A DNA stretch of 41,426 nt from Candidatus Nanopelagicaceae bacterium (lineage in GTDB: Bacteria; Actinomycetota; Actinomycetes; Nanopelagicales; Nanopelagicaceae): the NCBI GenBank assembly GCA_947454735.1, contig CANGLK010000011.1, positions 1 to 41,426 on the forward strand, in the 5' to 3' direction. A program made the translations under genes and the position numbers. Shown here one piece after another: positions 32,975-41,238 of the stretch (positions are counted from its first letter, which is position 1; every line of letters starts with the position of its first letter). Under the pieces are notes generated by a model. That model saw only the letters and a program-made list of their open reading frames with translations. It was not told the DNA's origin and did not search any database.

Positions 32975-34432
32975 ATGGCCCGTGTAGTCGTACTTGGCGC
33001 AGGTATTTCAGGACATACAGCTGTCCTTCACCTTCGCCGATCTCTAGGCAAGAACCACGAAATCGTGATGGTGACACCTAACTCAAAATGGAATTGGATT
33101 CCTTCAAACATTTGGGTCGGTGTAGGAAAGATGAGCGCCGAGCAGGTGACATTCCCATTAGCGCCAATTTACAAGCGCAAGGGAATTGAATTTCATCAAG
33201 CTCTCGGAACATCGATCCACCCTGAAGGCGATAAAGATCATGTCAAGGGATTTGTGACAATCAAGTACACAAGTCCAGAGAAGGCAGGCCAAGAGGCTCA
33301 GCTCGAGTACGACTACCTCATCAATGCAACAGGACCTAAGTTGAACTTCGCTGCAACAGAAGGACTTGGACCAGATGGACATACTGTCTCTGTCTGTACT
33401 GCGGGCCACGCAATCGAGGCGGCAGAAAAGTTTCAAGAAGTTATTGCAAAGCTCAAGGCTGGTCAGAAGCAACGCCTAGTAATCGGCGTTGGTCACGGAA
33501 CCTGCACCTGCGAAGGTGCGGCATTTGAATATACATTCAATGTTGAGCACGAACTTGTTCAAGTTGGAGTTCGCGACCTCGCAGAAGTCATCTACCTCAC
33601 CAATGAATATGAGCTTGGTGATTTCGGTGTGGGTGGAATGTCATTTGCGCAGCGTGGCTTCCAGACAAATTCAAAGCTCTGGACTGAATCTCTCTTCCTT
33701 GAGCGCGGGGTTAAAGCAATTCTTCAATCGCACGTTTCGAAAGTTGAAGCTGGCGTAATTCACTACGAACAGCTCGATGGCGTCAAGCGCACATTAGACT
33801 TTGATTTCGCCATGTTGCTCCCGCCATTTCGCGGCGCAGATATCAAGGCATTCAATAAAGCAGGTGAAGAGATTACCTCTGAGCTCTTTGCTCCAAGTGG
33901 CTTTATGAAAGTTGATGCCAACTACACACCTAAGCCTTATGAAGAGTGGAAGGCAGAGGATTGGCCAACTACTTATCAAGTTCCAGCATTTCCAAATATC
34001 TTCGCAGTGGGAATTGCATTTGCACCACCACACCAGATTTCAAAACCCCTTACAAGTGCGACAGGAACTTTGATTGCTCCCTCTCCTCCGCGTACCGGAA
34101 TGCCTTCAGGTGTTATGGGTAAGACAGCTGCTCTGACAATCATTGATCAGATCAAGCGCGGAGTAAACGGCAAAGTTCATGGCGCCTCCATGGCCAACAT
34201 GGGAGCCGCATGCGTTGCATCTGCAGGTGCAGGATTTACAAATGGTTCTGCTGCCGCAATGACTATGTATCCGGTAGTGCCCGATTACGAGAAGTACCCA
34301 GGGGTTGGTCGCTCTTCAAAGGATACCTTCGGTGAAATTGGACTAGCTGGTCACTGGATCAAGTACATGCTTCACATCATGTTTATCTACAAAGCAAAAG
34401 CCAGACCTTTCTGGTTCTTGATTCCGGAATAG
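32975..34432 (+). CDS. Sulfide:quinone oxidoreductase-like flavoprotein
   Basis: A 485-residue FAD-binding oxidoreductase. The FAD motif VVVLGAGISGHTAVLHL is at residues 4-20. Redox cysteines are placed as in sulfide:quinone oxidoreductases: Cys177/Cys179 in GTCTCEGAAFEY and Cys413 in MGAACVASAGAG, with an additional Cys141. The C-terminus has aromatic and hydrophobic patches (HWIKYMLHIMFIYKAKARPFWFLIP) suited to membrane attachment. It would oxidise sulfide to persulfide or polysulfide and reduce menaquinone. Downstream rhodanese and CoA-disulfide reductase genes support this. The ATG follows GGAGAG. A related NADH or flavocytochrome-type function is the alternative. Confidence 0.8.
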   Translation: MARVVVLGAGISGHTAVLHLRRSLGKNHEIVMVTPNSKWNWIPSNIWVGVGKMSAEQVTFPLAPIYKRKGIEFHQALGTSIHPEGDKDHVKGFVTIKYTSPEKAGQEAQLEYDYLINATGPKLNFAATEGLGPDGHTVSVCTAGHAIEAAEKFQEVIAKLKAGQKQRLVIGVGHGTCTCEGAAFEYTFNVEHELVQVGVRDLAEVIYLTNEYELGDFGVGGMSFAQRGFQTNSKLWTESLFLERGVKAILQSHVSKVEAGVIHYEQLDGVKRTLDFDFAMLLPPFRGADIKAFNKAGEEITSELFAPSGFMKVDANYTPKPYEEWKAEDWPTTYQVPAFPNIFAVGIAFAPPHQISKPLTSATGTLIAPSPPRTGMPSGVMGKTAALTIIDQIKRGVNGKVHGASMANMGAACVASAGAGFTNGSAAAMTMYPVVPDYEKYPGVGRSSKDTFGEIGLAGHWIKYMLHIMFIYKAKARPFWFLIPE

Positions 34433-34442
34433 GAGAGATGTA

Positions 34443-34586
34443 ATGGATAACTTTGCAGATTTAACGGGAGCCCCACGCCCCATCGACAAGACGCTCAAAA
34501 TGCGAAAGAACGTTCTCTTCCAGTTCTGGCGATTCATCAGCCTAAATGTTCGTATGGTTGCGATGATTTTTCGAGGAGATCACTAA
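34443..34586 (+). CDS. 47-residue small protein between SQR-like and csoR genes
   Basis: A GGAGAG sequence precedes ATG 34443, and the stop shares a base with the csoR start (TAATG), so this reading frame is well anchored. The 47-residue product has a polar N-terminus, a basic patch (KTLKMRKN) and a moderately hydrophobic amphipathic C-terminal half (VLFQFWRFISLNVRMVAMIF). It could be a short membrane-associated partner of the upstream oxidoreductase. I do not recognise the family. Confidence 0.65.
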   Translation: MDNFADLTGAPRPIDKTLKMRKNVLFQFWRFISLNVRMVAMIFRGDH

Positions 34587-34876
34587 TGGCAACAAAAAAA
34601 GAACCAACACATGTCCTTCAAGATGAAGATCAGGTCGTTGCAATCTCCAAGCGCCTGAAACGTGCCCATGGTCAGCTAGCTGCAGTGATTCGCATGCTTG
34701 AAGAAGGTCGCAATTGCGACGAAATCGTTACCCAAATGTCAGCAGTCAGCAAGGCGGTAAATACCGCAGCATTCACACTGCTTTCGACAAGCCTTCGTGA
34801 ATGCATCGTTGACGATAAGAACGACAGCAAAGAAGTTCAAGAAAAACTTCAAAAACTATTCCTCAGCCTCGCCTAA
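34586..34876 (+). CDS. CsoR-family repressor, persulfide-sensor (CstR)-like
   Basis: A 96-residue, all-helical DUF156 protein. The DNA-binding face contains RLKRAHGQLAAVIRMLEEGRNC. Two cysteines, Cys44 and Cys73, occupy the sensing positions. Copper-sensing CsoR needs a His four residues before the second Cys; here that position is Ser69 (STSLREC), so Cu(I) coordination should be impaired. A Cys pair without His is the arrangement of CstR, which senses per/polysulfide by forming di-, tri- or tetrasulfide links between protomers. The ATACCC-N4-GGGTAT operator upstream and the surrounding sulfur genes agree. It probably represses its own operon until sulfane sulfur builds up. Confidence 0.85.
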   Translation: MATKKEPTHVLQDEDQVVAISKRLKRAHGQLAAVIRMLEEGRNCDEIVTQMSAVSKAVNTAAFTLLSTSLRECIVDDKNDSKEVQEKLQKLFLSLA

Positions 34877-34895
34877 TAGAGAAGAAAACCATTAA

Positions 34896-35279
34896 ATGAA
34901 GAAGCTCATCGCAGTACTTTTTGCCTCAACCCTCGCCCTCACTTCTTGCGGCAGTTCAGCAGCTACAAATATGGGAGCCGCTGAATTTCAGAAGAAGATG
35001 CAGGAGGCCGGCGTTGTTGTTCTCGACGTTCGCTCAGCCGGTGAGTTCTATTCAGGTCATATTGAAGGAGCAATTAATATCGATGTCGAAGGTATGACTT
35101 TCGATGGAGATATCGCAAAGTTAGATAAGACAAAGACCTATGCCGTGTACTGCCATAGCGGTCGACGATCAGGAATCGCCGTTGGAAAAATGGCAGATGC
35201 TGGATTCACAAAACTATTTAATCTCGATGGTGGAATACAGGTTTGGCAGGCTGCGGGACTTCCATTGGTAACTCAGTAA
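34896..35279 (+). CDS. Rhodanese-domain lipoprotein
   Basis: A 127-residue sulfurtransferase with a lipoprotein signal: MKKLIAVLFASTLALTSC, lipobox LTSC with Cys18. The mature protein is thus fixed to the outer face of the membrane. A single rhodanese domain follows (VVVLDVRSAGEFYSGHIEGAINI) with active-site loop Cys86-HSGRR, where Cys86 carries the persulfide. Outside the cell it may accept sulfane sulfur made by the SQR-like enzyme and transfer it to sulfite or a thiol. The stop overlaps the next start (TAATG). Confidence 0.88.
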   Translation: MKKLIAVLFASTLALTSCGSSAATNMGAAEFQKKMQEAGVVVLDVRSAGEFYSGHIEGAINIDVEGMTFDGDIAKLDKTKTYAVYCHSGRRSGIAVGKMADAGFTKLFNLDGGIQVWQAAGLPLVTQ

Positions 35280-36907
35280 TGCGAGTTGTTATTGTCGGTG
35301 GCGTTGCAGGTGGAATGTCCGCAGCAACGCGTATGCGTCGCCTTGACGCCGATGCTGAAATCATCGTGCTCGAGAAGAGTGGCCACGTTAGCTATGCCAA
35401 TTGTGGCCTTCCATACTTTGTAGGTGGAGTTATTGAAGAGGAAGATGCGCTCCTTTTGCAGACACCCGCTTCTCTTCACGCTCGTTTTAAATTAGATGTT
35501 CGAGTCGCAACTGAAGTTACTTCTATCGACCCTGCTGCTAAGTCAGTCAAAATCAAGGATTGGCTCAAAGGCGAAGAGTATGAACTACCATATGACAAGT
35601 TGATTCTTAGCCCAGGTGCTTCACCGGTTGTTCCTCCGATTCCAGGTATTGAACGCGCTCTTACGCTTCGCACAGTTGAAGATGTAGAAAAGATTGCCAA
35701 TCGAGTCAATGCTAAGCCGAAGAACGCCGTCGTAATCGGCGGTGGATTCATTGGCGTAGAGATTGCTGAAAATCTTGTTCATAAGGGTGTTCCCACAACG
35801 GTTGTTGAAGCTGCACCTCAGGTACTTGCTCCACTTGATCCCGAGATGGCAACGCTTGTGGCAAAGGAGATGCGCAAGCATGGAATCACTCTGCACCTCG
35901 GTGTGAGTGCCAAGGATGTCACTGCAACAACCGTCGCGTTATCTGATGGAACTATCCTCGATGCTGAATTAGTGATTATGGCGATTGGTGTACGTCCAGA
36001 TACGGCCCTAGCAAAGGCTGCAGGTCTCACCATTGGTACCCGTGGAGGAATCGAAGTCGATGACTTTAATCGCACTAGCAACCACGACATTTACGCAGTA
36101 GGAGATGCGGCTGAGAAGACCGATGCCATCGATGGTTCGGCAACTCTTGTTCCGCTTGCAAATCTTGCCAATCGCCACGGACGCGTTGTCGCAGACCACA
36201 TTGCTGGTCGCGCCACTCGTCCGATCAAGACTATTGGCACAGCAATTGTGAAGGTCTTCGATTTGATGATCGCCGCGACTGGCTGGAATGAGAAGCGTTT
36301 AACTGCAGCCGGGCGTGAGGTGATGGTGATTCATACCCATCCCAATAACCATGCGGGCTACTACCCAGATGCAAAACAGATCGCACTCAAACTCATCTTC
36401 GATCCAAGCACTGGCGAGATTCTCGGTGGTCAAGGAGTAGGTGTGGATGGCGTCGATAAGCGTATTGATGTGATTGCAACTGCAATTCGCGGTGGAATCA
36501 CAGCACCAGAATTAGCAGATCTCGAGCTGGCCTATGCGCCACCATTTGGATCTGCCAAGGATCCCGTCAATATGCTCGGCTATATCGCCGAGAATATGAT
36601 GAGCGGTTTGCTAGGAACTGCGCAATGGAGCGAAACTCAAAAATATCGTGAAGCTGGTTATCAGCTCATCGATGTGCGCACCCCTAGTGAGTATTCAAAT
36701 GGAGCAATCCCTGGTGCAGTGAACATCCCTGTTGATGAAATACGTGCCCGAGTTGCAGAAATCAAGAGAGAACCCATTCTTGTCAATTGCCAAGTAGGAC
36801 AGCGTGGCCACACGGCAACAATGTTGCTAAAAGAACTTGGTTTCGATGCAATTAATCTCGATGGCGGCTACCTCACCTATTCAAATTCACCAGCAGCAAT
36901 CAACTAA
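35279..36907 (+). CDS. CoA-disulfide reductase/rhodanese fusion (CoADR-RHD)
   Basis: A 542-residue fusion. The N-terminal flavoprotein part has VVIVGGVAGGMSAATRMRRL, the single redox cysteine Cys42 in VSYANCGLPYFVGG (SFxxC-type, one Cys), and NAD-binding AVVIGGGFIGVEIAENL near 160. The dimerisation domain follows. A C-terminal rhodanese domain (from about 455, LIDVRTPSEYSNGAIPGAVNIP) has catalytic Cys504 in NCQVGQRG. Such enzymes reduce CoA persulfide and polysulfides with NAD(P)H. Together with the SQR-like enzyme they would recycle sulfane sulfur to sulfide or move it to acceptors. I chose ATG 35279 (TAATG overlap) over an in-frame start inside the previous gene. Confidence 0.88.
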   Translation: MRVVIVGGVAGGMSAATRMRRLDADAEIIVLEKSGHVSYANCGLPYFVGGVIEEEDALLLQTPASLHARFKLDVRVATEVTSIDPAAKSVKIKDWLKGEEYELPYDKLILSPGASPVVPPIPGIERALTLRTVEDVEKIANRVNAKPKNAVVIGGGFIGVEIAENLVHKGVPTTVVEAAPQVLAPLDPEMATLVAKEMRKHGITLHLGVSAKDVTATTVALSDGTILDAELVIMAIGVRPDTALAKAAGLTIGTRGGIEVDDFNRTSNHDIYAVGDAAEKTDAIDGSATLVPLANLANRHGRVVADHIAGRATRPIKTIGTAIVKVFDLMIAATGWNEKRLTAAGREVMVIHTHPNNHAGYYPDAKQIALKLIFDPSTGEILGGQGVGVDGVDKRIDVIATAIRGGITAPELADLELAYAPPFGSAKDPVNMLGYIAENMMSGLLGTAQWSETQKYREAGYQLIDVRTPSEYSNGAIPGAVNIPVDEIRARVAEIKREPILVNCQVGQRGHTATMLLKELGFDAINLDGGYLTYSNSPAAIN

Positions 36908-36923
36908 CGAAAAGAGAAGAAAA

Positions 36924-37091
36924 ATGTGTCACAAGACAACATGTCGTAAGTGCGGAAAGCCAACTTGGGCAGGATGTGGTAACCACGTTGAGATTGCACT
37001 CAAAGGCGTTCCAAAGTCTCAACGTTGCCAGGGCCACCAGAATGATCCTAAAGAGCCAGGATTCTTCGCTAAACTTTTTAAGAAGGCATAA
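36924..37091 (+). CDS. 55-residue Cys-rich small protein, paralogue of the protein at 32838
   Basis: The frame from ATG 36924 encodes 55 residues: C2, C7-x2-C10, W15-A-G-C18-G, His21, A-L-K-G and a further Cys35 with His38 (RCQGH), then a basic tail (FFAKLFKKA). It matches the 38-residue protein at the other end of this sulfur operon position by position in the first 30 residues. The Cys/His set could bind one or two zinc ions. Its stop overlaps the methyltransferase start (TAATG). Only a weak ribosome-binding sequence (AGAGAAGAAA) is visible. Function unknown. Confidence 0.8.
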   Translation: MCHKTTCRKCGKPTWAGCGNHVEIALKGVPKSQRCQGHQNDPKEPGFFAKLFKKA

Positions 37092-37867
37092 TGACGACAG
37101 CTGCAGAACAGTGGAAGAACGATCTTGATTCTTGGGCAATTCCCCAAGAGATTCTCGACCAAGCAGTTGAGAAGCCTTGGATTCATCCACCTGCACTCTT
37201 TGAAATCCCTGAAGTAATTGGAGATTCACTTTCACATCAACGAGCACGCGAGGCAATGCCGATTGGTGGAACCGTTCTCGATATTGGTTGCGGTGGGGGA
37301 GTTGCAACGTATGCAATCACTCCACCTGCTGCACATGCGATTGGTGTTGATGAACAAGAGGCGATGCTCGATCTCTATAAGAGCAATGCACCGAAATATG
37401 AAGTCACCGTTGAAACGGTTTTAGGACAGTGGCCTGCAGTGGCAGCACAGACGCCGATTGCTGATGTTGTAACCGTGCACCACGTTGTCTTTAACGTGGG
37501 AGATATAGTTCCATTCTTAGCAGAGCTAAATTCGCATGCACGAAAGCGAGTGGTTATTGAAGCTCCTGTAGTTCACCCGATGTCGAATATGAGTGATGGT
37601 TGGAAACATTTTTGGAATTTGATTCGTCCAACAGTTCCACAGGCCGGTGACCTCATCTCTGTTCTAGATCAGATGGGAATCAGAGCGAATATCGAATACT
37701 TTGAGAGCGAGATCCTTCTCGACAAGAAGGTTGAGGGCGCAAATGGCTTTATTCGCCGCCGCCTCTGCCTGCCGGAGGAGCGACAAGGTGAGATTGACGC
37801 CTTCTTGGAGGCCAACCCACGCCCAGATCGTCGACAGCTCGCTGTTATCTGGTGGGATATCCAATAA
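37091..37867 (+). CDS. Class I SAM-dependent methyltransferase
   Basis: A 258-residue cytoplasmic methyltransferase. Motif I is GGTVLDIGCGGGVATYAI at about residues 56-73, and the acidic residue after the second strand is in AIGVDEQEAML. Post-motif II (IADVVTVHHVVFNVGD) is also visible. No substrate-binding signature is recognisable. It overlaps the small Cys-rich gene, so it may be the last member of the sulfur operon, where a thiol or small acid could be methylated; that is only positional inference. Confidence 0.82.
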   Translation: MTTAAEQWKNDLDSWAIPQEILDQAVEKPWIHPPALFEIPEVIGDSLSHQRAREAMPIGGTVLDIGCGGGVATYAITPPAAHAIGVDEQEAMLDLYKSNAPKYEVTVETVLGQWPAVAAQTPIADVVTVHHVVFNVGDIVPFLAELNSHARKRVVIEAPVVHPMSNMSDGWKHFWNLIRPTVPQAGDLISVLDQMGIRANIEYFESEILLDKKVEGANGFIRRRLCLPEERQGEIDAFLEANPRPDRRQLAVIWWDIQ

Positions 37868-37958
37868 ACCCTGCAAGTTCCTGCAAAGAAACCCCAAGTC
37901 TCAACCTGTGGAATCGCTTGCATCTGCAAAAGTAATCATTTCGTTACTCAAACTCCAT

Positions 37959-37972
37959 AGCGTATTCACGCT
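37959..37972 (+). promoter_or_regulatory. Inverted repeat before the second ABC operon
   Basis: AGCGT-ATTC-ACGCT is a perfect short inverted repeat in the 191-base region between the methyltransferase and the binding-protein gene. It may be an operator for the transport operon, since no regulator gene is adjacent. The rest of this region shows repeated CTGCAA words but no convincing promoter or terminator. Confidence 0.3.
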
Positions 37973-38058
37973 CATGACCATACATTTTACGCGTGTCGAC
38001 GAATGCGCCGACGCAACCTTTCAAGAGGTTTTACTTCCAGGAAAGCTAGAGGACGTAA

Positions 38059-39354
38059 ATGTCAGTAGAACAAAACGGAGTATCACGTCGTACCCTCATT
38101 AAGGGTGCAGCATTGGGTGGTATCGGAATCGCTGGAGGCGCAACAGTGCTTTCATCATGCGGTTCAAAGGCATCAGGACCAATGTCATTCGGCGCGCGTA
38201 CAGTTGACGAATCTCCAACAAAGCAGCTTAAGGGTCTTGTCGCTGCATATGAGAAGAAGTCAGGCAACAAAGTTACATACAACGCAACAGAATCAAATGC
38301 GTTCCAGAACAACCTCTCACAGTATCTTCAGGGAACACCTGACGATGCATTCCAGTGGATGGCCGGATACCGCATGCAGTTCTTCGCAGAGCAGGGCCTC
38401 CTAGAAGACATCTCAGATGTCTGGAAGGATCTCGAGAGCCAGTACGACAACTCATACAAGATTGCATCAACAGGTCTTGATGGCAAGCAGTACTTCGTTC
38501 CACAGTCTTGGTACCCATGGGGTCTTCACTACCGTAAGTCAATGGTCAAGGATCTCGGTCTTGATCCAGAGAACATTGCAAACTTCGATGACATGATCAA
38601 GATGTTTGATGCGATGAAGAAGAAGGGTCTTGTTGGATTTGCAGCTGGCGATAAGGGCGGCTGGGAAGCAATGGGAACATTCGACATCATCAACGCACGT
38701 CTGAACGGTTACCAGTTCCACGTTGACCTTCTTGCAGGTCGCGAGAAGTGGACAGATCAGCGCGTTATCGACGTATTCGCACAGTGGGAGAAGCTCCTTC
38801 CTTACACAAATAAGAACGTTCTTGACCTCGAGTGGGATGGCGCTATGCAGCTCCTTCTACAGAAGAAGGCTGGATCAACTCTTATGGGTTCATGGTTCGG
38901 ACAGAACTTCAAGGATAAGTCACAGGCTGACTACGACGATCTATGGATCGTTCCATTCCCAGAAATCAATCCAGAGCACGGCGTTGACACAATCGATGCA
39001 CCAATCGATGGTTTCTGCGTAGCAGCTAACGGTTCAAACACAGCTGTTGGTAAGGACTTCATCAAGTTCGCTGGTGATAAGGAAGGTATGCAGGCGATGC
39101 TTGATACAGGAGTTGCAATGACTTCTGCTAACAAGAACCAGGACACATCAACATACGATCCATTCCAGAAGCAGCAGTTGAACGTTATGAGCCAAGCTAA
39201 GTACATCACTCAGTTCTTGGATCGTGACACACGCCCTGACTTCGCAGGTCCAGTTGTTGGCCCAGCAATCCAGTCTTGGTACAAGAACCCTAAGGATGTC
39301 AACAAGATTGTTGATTCTCTTCAGGCACAATGGGAAGCACTTCCAAAGCTCTAA
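38059..39354 (+). CDS. CUT1-type ABC transporter substrate-binding lipoprotein
   Basis: An extracellular sugar-binding protein, 431 residues. The N-terminus combines a twin-arginine signal (SRRTLIKGAALGG, Arg10-Arg11) with a lipobox (LSSC, Cys34), so it should be exported folded by Tat and lipid-anchored. The binding domain is rich in Trp and Tyr (WMAGYRMQFF, QSWYPWGLHYRKS, SWFGQNF), as in proteins that bind mono- or oligosaccharides. The ligand is not identifiable. Codon choice is extremely biased, suggesting very high expression. Permease genes follow after 66 AT-rich bases. Confidence 0.92.
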   Translation: MSVEQNGVSRRTLIKGAALGGIGIAGGATVLSSCGSKASGPMSFGARTVDESPTKQLKGLVAAYEKKSGNKVTYNATESNAFQNNLSQYLQGTPDDAFQWMAGYRMQFFAEQGLLEDISDVWKDLESQYDNSYKIASTGLDGKQYFVPQSWYPWGLHYRKSMVKDLGLDPENIANFDDMIKMFDAMKKKGLVGFAAGDKGGWEAMGTFDIINARLNGYQFHVDLLAGREKWTDQRVIDVFAQWEKLLPYTNKNVLDLEWDGAMQLLLQKKAGSTLMGSWFGQNFKDKSQADYDDLWIVPFPEINPEHGVDTIDAPIDGFCVAANGSNTAVGKDFIKFAGDKEGMQAMLDTGVAMTSANKNQDTSTYDPFQKQQLNVMSQAKYITQFLDRDTRPDFAGPVVGPAIQSWYKNPKDVNKIVDSLQAQWEALPKL

Positions 39355-39420
39355 TTCTTAACAACTGAGATTAATTATTTTCCACAGTTATTAATAAACA
39401 ATTAGAGATAAGGTAAAGGT

Positions 39421-40344
39421 ATGAACTCGACGGCGGATAACAAGAACACAACTCAAGTTACCCGCCGTCGAGCCTTTTCCCCGAAGGATCGTTTAACGCT
39501 CGGTGTATTTATCGGAGTCCCAACTGCGCTCCACGTACTACTTGTATGGATTCCAGCAGTTGCAACTATCGGTCTCTCATTCACATACTGGACCGGAATC
39601 CATATCAACGATATTCGTTGGGCAGGATTTGCTAACTATCACAATATCTTTTTCTCAACGCCAGTCTTCTGGCAGGCGTTGAAAGACAACGTTATTTGGC
39701 TCGGTTGGTTCGGCTTGATTGCAACTCCTCTAGGAATTTTGCTCGCCTACCAAATTGATCGCCAGATTCGCGGACATGCTTTCTTCCAAACTGCTTACTA
39801 CATCCCTGTAGTTCTCTCATTGGCAGTTACTGGAGTCATCTGGAACTTTATGTTGCGCCCTGATGGATTCATCAACGGAATCTTGGGTAAGGACATCACC
39901 AACCCAATCTCCTTCTTCGGCGACGATAGATGGAACCTCTATGTCATCTTGGTGATGGCCTCCTGGCGACATATTGGCTACATCATGTTGCTCTATTTAG
40001 CTGGCCTTAAGGCAGTTGATCCAGCTCTCCGTGAAGCTGCTGCCCTTGATGGAGCAACTGAGTGGGAGACATTTAAGCGAATCATCCTTCCTACGATGCG
40101 CCCGGTAAATATCATCGTGCTCGTTATTACGATCATTGAATCACTTCGAGCATTCGACATCGTTTACATTATTTACGGAACATCAGGGGCACAGGTTCCA
40201 ATCCTCGGCACCTTGGTCTTCCAGAACATCTCAGGAGAAGGTCAGTCGATGAAGGGTGCGGCATACGCAACGATTCTCTTCTTACTTTCTATTGGGCCGA
40301 TCATCGCGTACTTACGCACGACCTTTAAAGAGGATGTGAAGTAA
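39421..40344 (+). CDS. CUT1-type ABC transporter permease
   Basis: First permease of the second sugar importer: 307 residues, six membrane helices (first helix LGVFIGVPTALHVLLVWIPAVATIGLSF), and the ATPase-contact loop EAAALDGATEWETFKRIILPTMRP at about residues 206-229. The basic Arg-rich leader (VTRRRAFSPKDR) confirms the start. AAGGTAAAGGT precedes the ATG. The next permease begins directly after its stop. Confidence 0.93.
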   Translation: MNSTADNKNTTQVTRRRAFSPKDRLTLGVFIGVPTALHVLLVWIPAVATIGLSFTYWTGIHINDIRWAGFANYHNIFFSTPVFWQALKDNVIWLGWFGLIATPLGILLAYQIDRQIRGHAFFQTAYYIPVVLSLAVTGVIWNFMLRPDGFINGILGKDITNPISFFGDDRWNLYVILVMASWRHIGYIMLLYLAGLKAVDPALREAAALDGATEWETFKRIILPTMRPVNIIVLVITIIESLRAFDIVYIIYGTSGAQVPILGTLVFQNISGEGQSMKGAAYATILFLLSIGPIIAYLRTTFKEDVK

Positions 40345-41229
40345 ATGTCAGGTATCGTCGTTAATAAGGAGTACCGCGATAAGCAGCAACGTAAAGATAC
40401 TGCGATCTCACTCTTCATCGGTTTCTTTGCACTCTTGTGGATCTTCCCGCTCGTATGGACTTTGTACTCATCACTTCGCCCATATGTAGATCTTGAAGCA
40501 AATGGCGTCTTCTCATTCCCGCATCACCTGAATTTCCAGAACTACTTCGATGCAGTTCGTCGAATGAATCTTCCGCTCTACTTTGCTAATACTGCAATCA
40601 TCACAATCCCAGCCGTCTTCCTGACGCTCTTCTTGGGCTCTTTGATGGCATTCGTTGTCTCACGTTACTCATTTAAGGCAAATGTCGGACTGCTCCTATT
40701 CTTCACAGCAGGTAACTTGCTTCCAGGTCAGTTGATCTTTATTCCTTTATTTAAGATGTACCTTGCAATTGGCGATGCATTTGGAAATCGAAAGCTTCTC
40801 TACGATTCACATTGGGGCATCATCTTGATTCACGTTGCATTCCAGATGGGATTTGCGACATTCGTACTCAGCTCTTATATGAAGACGATTCCAAAAGAGA
40901 TTTCAGAATCAGCGATGATTGACGGTGCATCTGTCTTTACTCACTACTTCAACATCATCTTGCCGCTTCTTCGTCCAGCTCTTGCATCTCTCACCGTATT
41001 GATGACAACCTGGATCTATAACGACTTCTTCTGGGCTCTCGTTCTCACATCCAGTGATAGCAAGCGTCCAATCACCTCGGCCCTTGGCCGATTGACCGGT
41101 GAATATGTCACCGATTACAACCTCCTTGCGGCGGGCGCGATGATTGCGGCCCTACCGACTTTGATTGTCTTCTTCGTCCTGCGTAAGCAGTTCATCTCAG
41201 GCTTGACCCTCGGCTCAACAAAGGGCTAA
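40345..41229 (+). CDS. CUT1-type ABC transporter permease
   Basis: Second permease of the importer: 294 residues, six membrane helices, EAA loop ESAMIDGASVFTHYFNIILPLLRP at about 190-213. It ends with the common CUT1 tail FVLRKQFISGLTLGSTKG. No ATPase gene follows; instead a terminator and tRNA genes come next, so the ATPase is shared from elsewhere in the genome. Confidence 0.93.
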   Translation: MSGIVVNKEYRDKQQRKDTAISLFIGFFALLWIFPLVWTLYSSLRPYVDLEANGVFSFPHHLNFQNYFDAVRRMNLPLYFANTAIITIPAVFLTLFLGSLMAFVVSRYSFKANVGLLLFFTAGNLLPGQLIFIPLFKMYLAIGDAFGNRKLLYDSHWGIILIHVAFQMGFATFVLSSYMKTIPKEISESAMIDGASVFTHYFNIILPLLRPALASLTVLMTTWIYNDFFWALVLTSSDSKRPITSALGRLTGEYVTDYNLLAAGAMIAALPTLIVFFVLRKQFISGLTLGSTKG

Positions 41230-41238
41230 ATCCGAGGG

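Noticed and set aside
34586-34876. Copper-sensing CsoR
   Set aside because: The His ligand position is Ser69, and there is no copper ATPase or chaperone gene nearby; the context is sulfur metabolism.
37868-38058. Small coding gene or RNA in the 191-base gap
   Set aside because: No frame with a start, ribosome-binding sequence and sensible composition, and no stable structure beyond one short inverted repeat.
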